Below are positions 18,100 through 27,564 of a stretch of 64,000 bases of DNA, piece by piece (position 1 is the stretch's first letter; each line of letters starts with the position of its first letter). The position numbers and the translations under genes were made by a program. Origin of the DNA: CAWEPK01 sp963835595 (GTDB lineage Bacteria; Desulfobacterota; Syntrophorhabdia; Syntrophorhabdales; WCHB1-27); assembly GCA_963835595.1 (NCBI GenBank), contig CAWIGL010000002.1, forward strand, positions 2,170,001 to 2,234,000, read 5' to 3'. The notes below the pieces were generated by a model. It saw nothing but the letters and a program-made list of their open reading frames with translations, made no database searches and was not told where the DNA came from.

Positions 18100-19110
18100 A
18101 TGACTGACAAGAAGGAGATGCTGAGGAGCGTGGACCGGAAGCCGCATTCCACGATCGTGTGGGCGACCGCCTGCGTCCTCGCCGCTCTCCGCTTCGTCAT
18201 CTCGGCGCCCCTGGCTGCGGAGATACTTATCTGGGGCATCTTCGGTCTCGGCTTCAATCTTCTGCTCGGCTACACGGGAGTGCTCTCCTTCGGGCACGCC
18301 GCCTACTTCGGGGTAGGCGCATACGCGGCGGGCCTTTCCTTAAGGTACTGGGGCGTCGGCCTCTGGGCGAGCCTCGGCCTCGGCGTAGCCTCCGCCGTGC
18401 TGCTCGCGTGCTTCATCGGCGCCCTTGCGATCAAGCGCAGGGGCGTCTATTTCGCCATGATCTCCCTTGCCTTCGGGCAGATGCTCTATTTCCTCGCCCT
18501 CTCTCCCCTGAAAGGGATCACGAGGGGTGAGGACGGCCTTACCCACATACCGGCCGTGAAGTTCTTTTTCATGTCCCTCGACAGGCCGAAGAACCTTTAT
18601 TATTTCGTATTTGCTATCACCGTCATCATGCTGTACGTCACCTGGAGGATACTCCAGTCGCCTTTCGGCAAGCTCCTCCAGGCATTTCGTGAGAACGAGG
18701 AGCGGGCCAAGGCGTGCGGATACAACACGACGATGGTCAAGTTCTGCTCCCTCGTCTTGTCTGCGTTTTATGGAGGCCTGGCCGGCGCCCTCTACACGCT
18801 CTATCTGGGCTATGTTCCCCTGACGACGCTCTTCTGGCTCACATCAGGGACGATAGTCATGATGACGATCCTAGGCGGCAAGGGCACCCTTCTCGGCCCT
18901 CTTGTCGGCGCTGCCGTCTACCTGTTCCTCCAGAACACGATCAGCCTTTTCACCCCCGGTGGGAGGCTTTTCGTAGGCTCGATGTTCGTTGCGATCATCC
19001 TTTTGTTCCCGGGCGGCATCATGGGCACCATACGGGAGACGTATCTCGGCCGCAGGATGGTCAGGCTGCAAAGGAAGGCGGCGGCCGGCCGGCCGGGGGG
19101 TGCGCCGTGA
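18100..19110 (+). CDS. ABC transporter permease, LivM type
   Basis: 336 residues, uninterrupted. About ten hydrophobic segments include GFNLLLGYTGVLSFGHAAYF, the family mark of LivM, and the coupling loop LLQAFRENEERAKACGYNT. The C-terminus is basic. It pairs with the preceding LivH-like permease to form the channel. Its TGA overlaps the GTG of the ATPase gene (GTGA at 19107-19110), so the two are coupled. Confidence 0.9.
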   Translation: MTDKKEMLRSVDRKPHSTIVWATACVLAALRFVISAPLAAEILIWGIFGLGFNLLLGYTGVLSFGHAAYFGVGAYAAGLSLRYWGVGLWASLGLGVASAVLLACFIGALAIKRRGVYFAMISLAFGQMLYFLALSPLKGITRGEDGLTHIPAVKFFFMSLDRPKNLYYFVFAITVIMLYVTWRILQSPFGKLLQAFRENEERAKACGYNTTMVKFCSLVLSAFYGGLAGALYTLYLGYVPLTTLFWLTSGTIVMMTILGGKGTLLGPLVGAAVYLFLQNTISLFTPGGRLFVGSMFVAIILLFPGGIMGTIRETYLGRRMVRLQRKAAAGRPGGAP

Positions 19111-19863
19111 TCCTGCGGACGGAAAGGGTATCGAAGCACTTCGGGGCACTGCGCGCGGTGGACGGGGTAGACTTCACGCTGAAGCAGGGGCAGCTTAAAT
19201 CGATCATCGGCCCGAACGGGGCGGGAAAGACGACGCTCTTCAACCTGATCGCGGGGGTCTACCCTGCGACGGCAGGCAAGGTGTTTTTCAGGGACAGGGA
19301 TATAACGAGGCTGCCCCTCCACGCCACCTCCCGCCTCGGCATCACGAAGACGTACCAGATAACCCACGTTTTCCCGAGCCTGACCGTCTTCGAGAACGTC
19401 CGCATCTCCGCCCAGTCCCGGAAGACCGCCTTCAACTTCTGGAGGACGGCCCACTCCCTCATCGAGGTCAACCGGCGCGTCCTCGATATACTCGAAGAGG
19501 TCGAGCTGCTTGAAAAAAGGGGCTGGCTTGCCTCCACGCTGTCCCACGGAGAGAGGCGCTATTTGGAGATCGGCATCGCCCTGGCGACGGAGCCGCAGGT
19601 GCTCCTCCTCGACGAGCCGACGGCGGGGATGAGCTGCGCGGAGACTGCCCTATGCGCAGAGCTGATACGGAAGCTGAACAGGGACCTTAAGGTGTCCGAT
19701 CGTGCTCGTCGAGCACGACATGAGCGTAGTCATGGGCATCTCCGACGAGATACTCGTCCTTAACGAGGGGAAGGCCCTCGCGGAAGGCACGCCCCAGGAA
19801 GTCAGCGACAACGAAGAGGTGCAGAGGGTCTACCTGGGGGAAGGCAACGTATGCTCAGCCTGA
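19107..19863 (+). CDS. ABC transporter ATP-binding protein, LivG type (one apparent frameshift)
   Basis: First ATPase of the importer. Walker A is GPNGAGKTT, the signature is LSHGERRYLEI (LSHGE in place of LSGGQ, normal for LivG), and Walker B is VLLLDEPTAGM. The frame breaks near 19698, where one extra G in GTGTCCGATCG separates RDLKVS from IVLVEHDMSVVMGIS, which holds the switch His. The repaired frame ends at TGA 19861-19863, 13 bases inside livF. GTG start overlaps the livM stop. Confidence 0.87.
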
Positions 19864-20569
19864 CGGGGATCAACACTTACTACGGCTACAGCCACATCCT
19901 CCACGATGTCTCGCCCTGGAGGTGAAACAGGGGGAGATCGTCGTGCTGCTTGGCCGGAACGGCGTCGGCAAGACGACCACCATGAAGACCGTAATGGGCA
20001 TCCAGCCGCCGAAAACGGGGAAGGTCGTCTTTTGCGGCGAGGACATCACGGGCCTGCCGCCGCACCGGATCGCCAGAAAAGGCATCTCCCTCATCCCGGA
20101 GGACAGGCGGGTAATCCCGAACCTGACCGTCTTCGAGAACCTGAAGCTGGGCTCCCTCGTCAGGGGGAAGATAAAGGACTGGGACGCCGCCCTCGAATCG
20201 ATCTTCGGCTATTTCCCCCGGCTGAAGGAGAGGCTGAAGCAGGACGGGGGGAAGCTCTCCGGCGGCGAGCAGCAAATGCTCACCATTGCCCGCGGCCTTA
20301 TCGCCAACCCCAAGCTGATGCTTATAGACGAGCCGAGCGAAGGGCTTGCGCCGAGGGTCGTCCAGGAGATCATGGAGATCATCCGTAAGCTCCAGAGCGA
20401 CGGGGTGACCATCCTCCTCGTGGAGCAGCACGTGGAGATGGCGATGCGCCTGTCGGAAAACCTGAGGGCGTATATCATGGAGAAGGGGGAGATCCGCATG
20501 TCCGGCAACCTCGAGGAGCTTAACTGCCGGATGGACGACGTAGTGCGCTGCCTGGGCGCAAAGATATAG
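19851..20569 (+). CDS. ABC transporter ATP-binding protein, LivF type (one apparent frameshift)
   Basis: Second ATPase. It opens with MLSLTGINTYYGYSHILHDVS, as LivF proteins do. One base is missing near 19910 (HDVS continues as ALEVKQGEIVVLL if restored). Walker A is GRNGVGKTT, signature KLSGGEQQMLTIARGL, Walker B LMLIDEPSEGLAP, switch His in VEQHVEMA. The five transporter genes and the downstream enzymes are tightly spaced in one direction, so they are probably one transcript under the LacI regulator. Confidence 0.88.
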
Positions 20570-20576
20570 GGGCGGC

Positions 20577-21335
20577 ATGGGATATAAGATCGTTCCGCTC
20601 AATACGGGCATTATCACTGTGGACAAGGGGGCGTACTGCACCCTCGGCAGGGGCATCGGCACCAAGGTGGACATGCCCTCGACGGCCTGGTATCTCACCG
20701 ACGGAGACGAGCATATCCTCGTCGATACGGGCATGAGCGACACGGAGCGGGCCAACAGATGGCACCACGAGGGCTGCCAGCCGCCCGGCGGAAGGATCGA
20801 CGAGCAGCTCATGAGCCGGTGCGCCGTGAAACCGGAGGCCATCGACGCGGTCCTCTTCACCCACCTCCACTGGGACCACTGCTCGAACATGAAGCTCTTT
20901 TGCAACGCCCGGTATTACGTGCAGGCGAAGGAGCTCGCCTTCGCCCTCGACCCACCGCTCCCGCCGTACTACCGCTCCTACGAGGCGCCGGTCCTCGGCA
21001 TCGAGGCGCCGTTTACGGGCTGCGCCTTCATCACGCTCGACGGCGAATACGCCTACAACGCGGATATCACGCTATTCCCCACGCCGGGACACTCCGTCGG
21101 CCACCAGTCGGTCGCCGTCCGCACGGAGATGGGGAGGGTCGTGATCGCCGGGGACGCCGTATTCGTCGAAGAGAATATGGCGGGGGACCCAGCCAACCTT
21201 CTGGAGTTCATCCCCATAGGCAGGTATATCGACTATTTCGATATGTGGAACAGCTTCAAGGAGATAAAGAAGCGCGCCGACATCGTGCTTCCGGGGCATG
21301 AGATGCGCGTATTCGAAAGGGTTTCGTACCCTTGA
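20577..21335 (+). CDS. Metallo-beta-lactamase-fold hydrolase, N-acyl-homoserine-lactonase-like
   Basis: 252 residues. Zinc-binding motif HLHWDH, third ligand region PTPGHSVGHQSV, GDAVFVEEN and the C-terminal LPGHE. The arrangement is that of the AttM/AiiA lactonase branch, with a substrate-side loop DPPLPPYYRSYEAPV. In a catabolic operon it is more likely to open a lactone or cleave a cyclic intermediate than to quench signals. Starts 7 bp after livF with a weak GGGGCGG upstream. Confidence 0.8.
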   Translation: MGYKIVPLNTGIITVDKGAYCTLGRGIGTKVDMPSTAWYLTDGDEHILVDTGMSDTERANRWHHEGCQPPGGRIDEQLMSRCAVKPEAIDAVLFTHLHWDHCSNMKLFCNARYYVQAKELAFALDPPLPPYYRSYEAPVLGIEAPFTGCAFITLDGEYAYNADITLFPTPGHSVGHQSVAVRTEMGRVVIAGDAVFVEENMAGDPANLLEFIPIGRYIDYFDMWNSFKEIKKRADIVLPGHEMRVFERVSYP

Positions 21336-21378
21336 GGGAAAAGGGCCGGACCGGAGTCATATTCGGTCTCGACATCAC

Positions 21379-22644
21379 ATGAAAAAGACCGTGCTGCTCA
21401 TTATTACGCTCGACACGAAAGGCCCTGAGGGCGACTACCTGCGACGCGTCCTTGAGCGCCAGGGCGTCGCCGTCCTTATCATGGATACCGGCGTTTTTCC
21501 TTCATCCCACGGGGAAGGCGACGTGAGCCGCCATGAGGTGGCCCTTGCGGGCGGGCGGTCTATCGAGGCGCTCATAGAGGCAGGCGACAAGGGCGAGGCG
21601 ATTGCTACGATGATGCGAGGCGCTGCTGCGCTGACCAAGTCCCTCTACGACCGAAAGAAAATCGACGGCGTGCTCTCCGTAGGGGGCGCGCAGGGGACGA
21701 TCATCGGGACTCAGGCGATGAGGACGCTTCCCTTCGGCGTCCCCAAGGTCATGCTTTCTACGATGGCGTCCGGCAAGCGCGTCTTCGAGACGTACGTGGG
21801 CACGTCGGACATAACGCTCATCCATTCGGTGGTCGATTTTTTCGGCCTCAACCCCATGCTGATGCAAGCGCTCACCAATGCAGCAGGGGCCGTAGCAGGC
21901 ATGTTGAGGGCGGGCAGGGTGCGGGCCGGCGGCGGGAGACGGGTTGCGATAACGGTCTACGGGACGACGACGCCGGCGGGCATGGCTATCATAAGCCTTC
22001 TTGAGAGAAAGGGATACAGCGTTGTCGCCTTCCATCCCAACGGGGTAGGGGGGGCGGCAATGGAGGAGATGGTCCGGGCAGGGGCGTTCGACGGCGTGAT
22101 CGACCTGACCACCCATGAATTGATCGACGCCATAGCCGGCGGGCAGCACGCGGCAGGCCCGAAGCGGCTGGAGGCGGCAGGTGAGGCAGGCATACCCCAG
22201 GTGGTCGTGCCCGGCAGCACGGATTACATCGTGACGGGCCGCTTTTCCGATCTCAAGGCCGCCCACGGGAAAAGGCGGACGATGATGCACAACCCGGAGA
22301 TGACCTTCGTGCAGCCCTCCGACAGGGAGATGGCGCTGCTCGGGCGCACCATGGGACGCAAGCTGGGCCGCGCGAAGGGGCCGGCGGTCGTCATGGTCCC
22401 CCTCAAGGGGTTTTCCTACCCCAGCCATGAAGGCAGGGTCTTTTACAACCCGTCCGGCGTCGCAGCCTTCGTGAAGGGCCTGAAAAGCGTCATCGACGAG
22501 GCGGTGCCGGTCAGGCTCCTGCCGCTGCATATAAACGACGAGGCCTTCGCCCGCGCGGTCGTCGAGGCATTCGAGGCCCTGATGAAGACGGCAGGGCGCC
22601 GGAGCATCAAAAATATCAAAGTGAAAGGAGACAGACATGTTTAA
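21379..22644 (+). CDS. UPF0261 / Tm-1-like ATP-binding domain protein
   Basis: About 421 residues. The start KTVLLIITLDTKGPEGDYLR and the block GVLSVGGAQGTIIGTQAMR are typical of UPF0261, and the second half (VYGTTTPAGMAIISLLERKG, GFSYPSHEGRVFYNPSG) completes the two-domain fold known from the plant Tm-1 protein. Biochemical activity of bacterial members is not established to my knowledge. I start at ATG 21379; a longer frame from 21298 would overlap the lactonase gene. No good Shine-Dalgarno is visible. It overlaps the following cyclase gene by 8 bp. Confidence 0.82.
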   Translation: MKKTVLLIITLDTKGPEGDYLRRVLERQGVAVLIMDTGVFPSSHGEGDVSRHEVALAGGRSIEALIEAGDKGEAIATMMRGAAALTKSLYDRKKIDGVLSVGGAQGTIIGTQAMRTLPFGVPKVMLSTMASGKRVFETYVGTSDITLIHSVVDFFGLNPMLMQALTNAAGAVAGMLRAGRVRAGGGRRVAITVYGTTTPAGMAIISLLERKGYSVVAFHPNGVGGAAMEEMVRAGAFDGVIDLTTHELIDAIAGGQHAAGPKRLEAAGEAGIPQVVVPGSTDYIVTGRFSDLKAAHGKRRTMMHNPEMTFVQPSDREMALLGRTMGRKLGRAKGPAVVMVPLKGFSYPSHEGRVFYNPSGVAAFVKGLKSVIDEAVPVRLLPLHINDEAFARAVVEAFEALMKTAGRRSIKNIKVKGDRHV

Positions 22645-23334
22645 AGGAAAGATCATCGATCTCAGCCAGGAGATATACGAGGGCATGCCCGTTTATCCGG
22701 GCCATATGAAGACGGTCGTCTGGACCCACCTTTCTCACGAAGAGTGTCAAAGGCAGCTTGGGACGGGATTCTCTTACGAGACCCGCGGCCTGATGTTTTG
22801 CGACCACGGCCCGACGCACATCGACGCGGTAAGCCACCTGTCGCGTGACCCGAAGGCCCCGTCCGTCGATAAGATCCCCTCAAGAACTGCATCACCTCCG
22901 CCATCTGCCTCGACGTGAGCGACGTCCCCCAGAAGACCCAGTTCGGGCGGAAGAAGATCGAGCAGGAGCTTAAGCGGTGGAAGCTGGACATCCGAAAAGG
23001 GGACACGATCCTTTTCTACACGGCCCAGTACGACCGCTATTACGGGAAGCCGGAATACATGACGGACTACCCCGGCCTCGACAGGGGCGCTACCGAGCAT
23101 ATCATCGACAAGGGCTGCGTCAACTTCGGCGTCGATTCGGCAAGCCCCGACATGTGGTACGACAAGACGTACCCGTGCCACTCGGTCTGCGCGGAGCGCA
23201 AGGTCACGCACATAGAGAACCTGTGCAACCTGGACAAGCTGGTGGGCAAGCGCTTCACCTTCATCGCCCTTCCCCTGAAGATACGGGGAGGGACGGGCTC
23301 GCCCCTGCGCCCGGTGGCCATTCTTGAGAAATAA
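22637..23334 (+). CDS. Cyclase family protein, kynurenine-formamidase-like (one apparent frameshift)
   Basis: About 232 residues. DLSQEIYEGMPVYPGH and the metal-binding signature HGPTHIDAVSH (HxGTHxDxPxH-like, with Pro for Gly) place it in the cyclase/KynB-like metal-dependent amidohydrolases, which hydrolyse amide or lactone-like bonds. Near 22881 one C seems missing (KIP should continue LKNCITSAICLDVS). The second half (FYTAQYDRYYG, FGVDSASPD, IALPLKIRGGTGSPLRPVAIL) is complete. AAAGGAG stands 7 nt before ATG 22637. It is the last gene of the LacI-linked unit. Confidence 0.83.
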
Positions 23335-23365
23335 GGATCGCGGGGGCATCAAACAATAGCAATTC

Positions 23366-23390
23366 GTTTGCAACCAACGAGTTTGCAAAC
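23366..23390. promoter_or_regulatory. Possible operator upstream of the MFS gene
   Basis: GTTTGCAA occurs twice at a 15-bp period (23366-23373 and 23381-23388); the second copy extends to the perfect palindrome GTTTGCAAAC (23381-23390). It lies in an AT-rich leader just before the ribosome site of the MFS gene. No promoter boxes are clear. Confidence 0.35.
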
Positions 23391-23412
23391 AAAAACAAGA
23401 GGAGGCAACAAC

Positions 23413-24846
23413 GTGACCCTAAATGCATCAGTCTTAAATGAGAGACTTGATAATTCCCCTCTAACAAGAAACCATTATAAGATTCTAAGTGCCGCCGTCC
23501 TCGGTGATATGTTGGAATTTTTTGACTTAACGATCATAGCCTTTGTTCTGACATTTATTATCAAACCGTGGGGCCTTACCTATTCGATAGCTGCGGCGAT
23601 TATACTTTCGTCCGGGATTGGGACCATCTTCGGGGCTCTGTTCTTCGGGGCGATGGCTGACAAGATCGGGCGCAGGCCGATCTTTATGACCACAATCATA
23701 TGGTTATCAGTTGCCACCGGTATTATGTATCTTACTCCGGAAGGCAACTGGATCTTTCTTATGGTATTTCGTTTCTTGTGCGGTTTCGGCGTAGGGGGGC
23801 TTTACAGCGTTGACTTGCCGATGATGCAGGAATTTTCTCCTGTCAAATATCGTGGGCGGATGTCCGGATTGGTAACCGCATTTATTCCCATCGGCGCCAT
23901 GCTTGCGAGTATGTCGGCAGCATTTTTAACTTCCTATATAGGATGGCGGGGCCTTTTCCTGATCGGACTGCTTCCGGCGCTTTTAGCCCTGTTGATTCGG
24001 ATATGGGTTCCTGAGTCCCCCCGCTGGCTTATTCAGCGTAAAAGATTTGATGAAGCTTTAGCGGCTGTCGACTGGGTTACGCTTAAGCACCATGATTTTT
24101 CAAAACATAAAGGGAGAAAGATAGAATGGGTCAATGATATTAAACCCTCAGGCAAGGTTAAAACCAGCGAGCTCTTTAAATATCCCCTCAGCGTAGCGGT
24201 AACCCTGATAGCGAATCTTGCCCAGCAAACCGGATACACCTGCATTACCATGTGGGGTGCTACCCTGCTCGCGATGGTGTGCGCAAAGACTCCGGCTCAA
24301 GCAGCCACGCTTTTCATTTTCGTCAGCTTAGGCGGATTTGTCGGCAGATGGTTCTGGGCATTTACGTCGGATCTTATCGGGCGTCGCAAAAGCGGCATGC
24401 TGATGGGAGCCGGCGTGACCATTATGCTGATATTGACCATCTTTTCTACGCACGCTTATATCGGTACTATACCGGTATTCTGGCTTTGCCTGATCGCCAT
24501 CTATTTCTTTGCCGACGGCGGTTTTGCCATAGTAGGACCCTACGCCGCCGAGGCATGGCCGTCCCATCTGAGAGCCACCGGGATGGGCTTTGCCTACGGT
24601 TGGGGAGGCATCGGCAAATTGATCGGCCCGGCGGCGGTTGCCGTATTTGCAGGATCCACCAGCTATATCAAGCCGGCTGCGACCATTGGCGCCATTCCTA
24701 ACACTTTCATATTCCTGGCTGCTTGCTTTGCCATTATGGCGGTTATGTTCTACTTCGCGATGGAAACCAATAAGAGGACGGTGACGGAAATCGACGCCGA
24801 GTTGGCGGCGAAACGAGAGAGTGCCGTGGTGGAAATAGCTACTTAA
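23413..24846 (+). CDS. MFS transporter, aromatic acid/metabolite:H+ symporter type
   Basis: 477 residues with twelve predicted helices. The MFS loop signature appears as DKIGRRP after helix 2 and again as DLIGRRKSG in the second half. LGDMLEFFDLTIIAFVL in helix 1 carries the acidic residue typical of the AAHS/sugar-acid branch (PcaK, NiaP relatives), and PESPRWLIQRKRFDEAL ends the first half as in those proteins. Start is GTG 23413, preceded by AGAGGAGG with 7-nt spacing. Base composition turns visibly AT-richer here than in the genes to the left. Substrate likely a carboxylate; not determinable. Confidence 0.85.
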   Translation: MTLNASVLNERLDNSPLTRNHYKILSAAVLGDMLEFFDLTIIAFVLTFIIKPWGLTYSIAAAIILSSGIGTIFGALFFGAMADKIGRRPIFMTTIIWLSVATGIMYLTPEGNWIFLMVFRFLCGFGVGGLYSVDLPMMQEFSPVKYRGRMSGLVTAFIPIGAMLASMSAAFLTSYIGWRGLFLIGLLPALLALLIRIWVPESPRWLIQRKRFDEALAAVDWVTLKHHDFSKHKGRKIEWVNDIKPSGKVKTSELFKYPLSVAVTLIANLAQQTGYTCITMWGATLLAMVCAKTPAQAATLFIFVSLGGFVGRWFWAFTSDLIGRRKSGMLMGAGVTIMLILTIFSTHAYIGTIPVFWLCLIAIYFFADGGFAIVGPYAAEAWPSHLRATGMGFAYGWGGIGKLIGPAAVAVFAGSTSYIKPAATIGAIPNTFIFLAACFAIMAVMFYFAMETNKRTVTEIDAELAAKRESAVVEIAT

Positions 24847-24875
24847 TGCGATAAGAAGATAGAGGAGGCGCCCCG

Positions 24876-24911
24876 GGAGCTTCCAAGGCAAAGTGTAGCC
24901 TTGGAAGCTCC
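24876..24911 (+). terminator. Strong hairpin after the MFS gene
   Basis: GGAGCTTCCAAGGC (24876-24889) pairs exactly with GCCTTGGAAGCTCC (24898-24911): a 14-bp stem with an 8-nt loop. No T-run. It lies between the transporter and the Fe-S genes and may separate two expression levels in one operon. Confidence 0.6.
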
Positions 24912-24980
24912 GAAGGTGGCCAAGACCATAGCTGAACTCAGAGGCGGTTGAAATGGATGGCTCCGGAAGAGATAGCGATG

Positions 24981-25250
24981 TCTAAACGGAAAATATTTGA
25001 AATGCCCGAGTGCAGAGGATGTAGAACCTGCGAGATGGTCTGTTCCTTTACGCACAGCGGAGCGTTCAATCCCTCCGTATCAGCCATTAAAGTTCTGAAT
25101 AAAGGAGATGGAAGGGGTTGCCTGATTTCTTTGGCTGAGGAAAGAGACGGCGAAGGCCTGGAGTGCGTCGCCTGTCTCGAGTGTACCCAATCGTGCCCGG
25201 CAGCCGGGGATTTGGAGAAAATAATAGAGACCTTCGGGCGAAAGGAGTGA
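24981..25250 (+). CDS. Small Fe-S protein, aldehyde:ferredoxin oxidoreductase-linked
   Basis: 89 residues. The N-terminal CRGCRTCEMVCSFTHSGAFN has a Cx2Cx3C pattern, and CVACLECTQSCP later supplies Cx2Cx4C, enough for one or two [4Fe-4S] clusters. It is a paralogue of the next gene (both share CRTCE..CSF.H.G.FNP..S.I). A plausible job is electron carrier or maturation partner for the tungsten/molybdenum enzyme encoded just downstream. ATG 24981 follows a weak GGAAGAG; an in-frame TTG at 24948 is possible but lacks support. Confidence 0.65.
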   Translation, partial: SKRKIFEMPECRGCRTCEMVCSFTHSGAFNPSVSAIKVLNKGDGRGCLISLAEERDGEGLECVACLECTQSCPAAGDLEKIIETFGRKE

Positions 25251-25255
25251 TTGAG

Positions 25256-25594
25256 ATGAGATTTGATATGCGGAGCTGCGGAGGGTGCAGGACCTGTGAA
25301 ATCGCATGTTCTTTTCATCATGGTGAAGAGTTCAATCCGGCGATCTCCAGCATCGAAATACTGGACAAAGTGAACGAGCCTGGATTTTTCGTAGTGCTGG
25401 TTGAAGAAAATGACGGCCAGAACCTGGCCTGCGACTTTTGCAAAAATGAAGAAATCCCTCTCTGCGTTCAATACTGCAAGGAAAAAGAAGAATTGACGAA
25501 GATGATCGACGAGCTGAAGCAGAAAAAAGAGCCCATGTCCGCCATCAAGATTACGGCAGGGCCGGCTGATGCAGCCGGCTCGAGGGAAATATAA
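25256..25594 (+). CDS. Small Fe-S protein, paralogue of the preceding gene
   Basis: 112 residues. CGGCRTCEIACSFHHGEEFNP repeats the pattern of its neighbour, with CDFCKNEEIPLCVQYC as the second cysteine group. The C-terminal part is charged and helical (EKEELTKMIDELKQKKE). AGGAG lies 8 nt before ATG 25256, and the gene starts 5 bp after the previous stop. Only 23 bp separate it from the oxidoreductase gene. The pair resembles CooF/HycB-like carriers but is shorter than a normal polyferredoxin. Confidence 0.68.
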   Translation: MRFDMRSCGGCRTCEIACSFHHGEEFNPAISSIEILDKVNEPGFFVVLVEENDGQNLACDFCKNEEIPLCVQYCKEKEELTKMIDELKQKKEPMSAIKITAGPADAAGSREI

Positions 25595-25617
25595 ACCATT
25601 CAGGAGGAGTGCTTCTT

Positions 25618-27564
25618 ATGGCAGACCATGACGACACCCTATACGCTTACGCAGGGAAAATACTGCGTGTGAATCTCACGAATAGGAGCGTTTCCACGGA
25701 GCCGACTTCAAAGTATGCCAGGGAATGGCTTGGAAGTTCCGGAATAGCGATCAAGATACTCTATGACGAGACCAAACCGTGGGTAACCCCTTATGATCCG
25801 GCGAACCGGCTCATTTTCGGTGCTGGTGCCCTGATCGGAACCCCGGCACCCGGCGCCAACAAAATGAATATCAGTACATTAGGACCCATGACGGGAGGAT
25901 GGGCGAGTTCCTGCAGCGACAGTTATCTGGGCGGACAGCTGAAGTGTGCCGGCTATGATTCGATCGTGATCGAGGGAAAGGCGCATACACCTGTTTATTT
26001 ATGGATCCATGATGACCGTGTCGAGCTCAAGGACGCAACCCATCTTTGGGGGAGAACCACGTGGGAAACCCTGGATGCAATCAGGGAGGAGCTCGGCGAC
26101 CCCACCCTTCATACCGCATCGATCGGTCCGGCCGGGGAAAATATTGTCCGGGGGGCCTGCGTCATCGAGGACAAGGGTAGAGCCCACGGCAGAGGGGGGA
26201 TCGGGGCCGTCATGGGGTCCAAGAACCTGAAGGCCCTTGTGGTCAAAGGCCGATCCGGAATCAGGGTGGCGGAACCAAAGCGGTTCATGGAGGCCGTGAT
26301 GAAGTGCCGCGCGATGTTCGAAGGACTCCCGAGCACGGAGCGCTTCCACAAGTATGGAACACTCGGTATCCTGGCAAGAAAGCAGGCGGTCTGTGGACTC
26401 AATTATAAGAATTTCCAAGAGGTGGCCTTTCCCCCGGAGATGGTGGAGGCCATCGACCCGAAAAGAACGATAGAAAAATACCAGGTTGCCAAACTGAGTT
26501 GGCCCGGCTGCGCCTTCGGGGGGTGCGGACGCTATTTATATATCACCGAAGGCCCCTATGCAGGCCTGTTGACAGAGGCCAATCAGTTTGAAGTCATTCC
26601 CAGCCTTCAGGGAAGATTGGCCATCATGGAGCCGACCTTCATGCTGAAGTCAAACGCGCTCTGCAACCAGATGGGGATAGGGGTGGATGAAGCAGGCGGG
26701 CCCATTGGATGGGCGATGGAGTGCTACCAGAGAGGCATTATCGATAAGAACGACACGGACGGCCTCGAACTGAACTGGGGCGATGCCGGCGTTGCGCTTC
26801 TGCTGATCAAGAAGATCTGCTACCGTGAGGGTTTCGGCAACCTTCTGGCCGAAATGAGCGCCAGGGCGGCTGAAATTCTGGGGAGGAACAGCAGCTATTA
26901 TGCCCACCACTTGAAAAAAGTGGACCTGTACGAGCCATGCCGCGGCGCACTGGCATGGTGTCTTGGCGCAACTACCTCCACGCGGGGCGGCGGACACACG
27001 ACCGGCGCGCCTTTGTGTGAGACCGCAGACGCTTCCCTTGATGTCAAGAAAGCCAGTCAGATTTACGGCATCGATAATCCCCACAAGCCATTGGAATACA
27101 AAGGCAAGCATATTATGGTGGCGCATGGGGAAGCGGCGCAACGGGTGAATAACTGCTTCGGCGTCTGTCACTATAATACCTCTTATTGGGATCCCAATCT
27201 TCCCGATCTGCCCGAGTTGGCCGAGCTCTATTCAGCCGCGACGGGATGGAAAACAAGTCCCGAAGATTTGATCCGGCTTGCAATGAAACAGCTCAACCTG
27301 GAAAAAGCCTTTAATTTACGGTTTACGAGCTTTGACCGGAAGGACGACATGCCGACTCCGCGTGATCTGAATGAACCCATTCCTTCAGGCGAGTGCGCAG
27401 GATGGAAGATGGATGAGGGGCGGTACGCCAAGTTACTCGATGACTATTACGAACTTCATGGTTGGGATAAGAAAACAAGCTTTCCCACGAGGGAAACCCT
27501 TGTTGATCTGGATCTCGCAGAAGTGGCCGATGATCTGGAGAAAATAGGCAAGCTGGGGAAGTGA
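25618..27564 (+). CDS. Aldehyde:ferredoxin oxidoreductase family enzyme (tungsten/molybdenum)
   Basis: 648 residues. Opening YAGKILRVNLTNRSVSTEPT, pterin-binding region GPMTGGWASSCSDSYLGGQLK, IGPAGENIVRGACVIEDKGRAHGRGGIGAVMGSKNLKA in its parts (GPAGEN, GRGGIGAVMGSKNLKA) and C-terminal GVCHYN place it in the AOR family. The [4Fe-4S] region is unusual: WPGCAFGGCGRY does not match the normal Cx2Cx3C. It may be a specialised aldehyde or acyl-substrate branch (the class II benzoyl-CoA reductase subunit BamB belongs to this family too). AGGAGG stands 10 nt before ATG 25618. Intact. Confidence 0.85.
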   Translation: MADHDDTLYAYAGKILRVNLTNRSVSTEPTSKYAREWLGSSGIAIKILYDETKPWVTPYDPANRLIFGAGALIGTPAPGANKMNISTLGPMTGGWASSCSDSYLGGQLKCAGYDSIVIEGKAHTPVYLWIHDDRVELKDATHLWGRTTWETLDAIREELGDPTLHTASIGPAGENIVRGACVIEDKGRAHGRGGIGAVMGSKNLKALVVKGRSGIRVAEPKRFMEAVMKCRAMFEGLPSTERFHKYGTLGILARKQAVCGLNYKNFQEVAFPPEMVEAIDPKRTIEKYQVAKLSWPGCAFGGCGRYLYITEGPYAGLLTEANQFEVIPSLQGRLAIMEPTFMLKSNALCNQMGIGVDEAGGPIGWAMECYQRGIIDKNDTDGLELNWGDAGVALLLIKKICYREGFGNLLAEMSARAAEILGRNSSYYAHHLKKVDLYEPCRGALAWCLGATTSTRGGGHTTGAPLCETADASLDVKKASQIYGIDNPHKPLEYKGKHIMVAHGEAAQRVNNCFGVCHYNTSYWDPNLPDLPELAELYSAATGWKTSPEDLIRLAMKQLNLEKAFNLRFTSFDRKDDMPTPRDLNEPIPSGECAGWKMDEGRYAKLLDDYYELHGWDKKTSFPTRETLVDLDLAEVADDLEKIGKLGK

